Positions 41,381 to 41,454 of a stretch of 41,454 bases of DNA are shown in pieces. Under the pieces are notes generated by a model. It searched no databases and had not been told where the DNA came from. It saw only the letters and a program-made list of their open reading frames with translations. The position numbers were made by a program, and so were the translations under genes. Source of the stretch: JAQBYK01 sp964499425 (GTDB lineage: Bacteria > Patescibacteriota > Gracilibacteria > UBA1369 > LOWO2-01-FULL-3); NCBI GenBank assembly GCA_964499425.1, contig CAZCLD010000006.1, forward strand, positions 1-41,454, given 5' to 3'. The stretch's first letter is position 1. Each line of letters starts with the position of its first letter.

Positions 41381-41454
41381 AAAAATATAGCTTCAGACTT
41401 TGGTGCTCAAAAACATTGTATAGTCGCATAAGTAAGACAAAAACACCTTGCGTT
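41381..41454 (+). other. leader sequence after boxA, up to the window edge
   Basis: AT-rich, no open frame of note and no start of 16S rRNA yet. It is consistent with the spacer between boxA and mature 16S, but nothing in it proves this. Confidence 0.4.

Noticed and set aside
1..41454. A recoded genetic code in which TGA is an amino acid, as suggested by the stop inside gltX
   Set aside because: hutI, hsp20, ftsH, RNHCP, zinc-ribbon, copy E, the pilin at 33480 and the gene at 14392 all end in TGA, mostly in ATGA overlaps; reading through would run into oppositely oriented or out-of-frame genes. No other conserved gene here has an internal TGA.
1..41454. CRISPR arrays, tRNA genes, insertion sequences or prophage genes
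   Set aside because: No regularly spaced direct repeats, no tRNA-like cloverleaf in the small gaps, and no transposase, integrase or phage structural genes seen.

Overview
The window reads as a compact, gene-dense bacterial chromosome segment with low to moderate GC. Neighbouring genes overlap by 1-18 bases or are separated by very short gaps, and convergent genes overlap at their stops. Several traits point to a small-genome lineage of the Patescibacteria/CPR type, possibly Peregrinibacteria-like; this is inference because no 16S gene is inside the window. The traits are a type IV pilus set next to tandem VirB2/TrbC-like two-helix proteins, an RNHCP protein, several genes that look leaderless, and an S-layer-homology protein. 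TGA is a normal stop here (at least eight genes end in TGA, many in ATGA start/stop overlaps), so the code is not the TGA=Gly code of Gracilibacteria.

Layout. 1-2941 (minus strand): glutamyl-tRNA synthetase, broken into two same-frame pieces by a TGA codon, followed by a zinc-ribbon protein, a small lipoprotein and a PHP-domain protein; a further minus-strand gene runs off the left edge. 3027-5234: FtsK/SpoIIIE translocase. 5239-10000 (minus): a helical unknown, a membrane protein, and purQ and purL (a PurS-PurS-PurL fusion). 10088-11611: a coiled-coil protein whose C-terminal domain carries the Thr-Cys-His arrangement of CheD deamidases. 11604-16655: secA, a small unknown gene on the plus strand, a polyprenyl-phosphate sugar transferase and rnpB (RNase P RNA, about 515 nt, unusually long). 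16797-18794: exported SLH-domain protein.

18791-24729 holds a complete histidine-to-glutamate route: hutH-hutU-hutI in one direction and, divergently, a fused formiminotransferase-cyclodeaminase. This route delivers one-carbon units on folate, which purine synthesis (purL/purQ in the same window) can use after further conversion. 24733-30251 (minus): small unknowns, a TPR protein, galU-hsp20-ftsH in one overlapping operon, and tilS with an RNHCP zinc protein. 30308-36102: a type IV pilus operon (PilN-like, PilO-like, PilC, three prepilin-type proteins and a PilX-like protein). 36146-37657: metG. 37654-41069 (minus): pilT followed by five tandem paralogues with signal peptide plus two membrane helices. 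The right edge carries a hairpin followed by a boxA-like sequence, as in the leader of an rRNA operon that would begin just outside the window.

Most noteworthy points: the interrupted gltX; the CheD-like active site on an uncharacterised coiled-coil protein; the retraction ATPase operon with five VirB2-like proteins; a recurring pattern of TATAAT-like boxes 5-9 nt before start codons, which predicts leaderless mRNAs for housekeeping genes; and a Ser-Ser-Gly instead of Ala-Ser-Gly MIO triplet in HutH.
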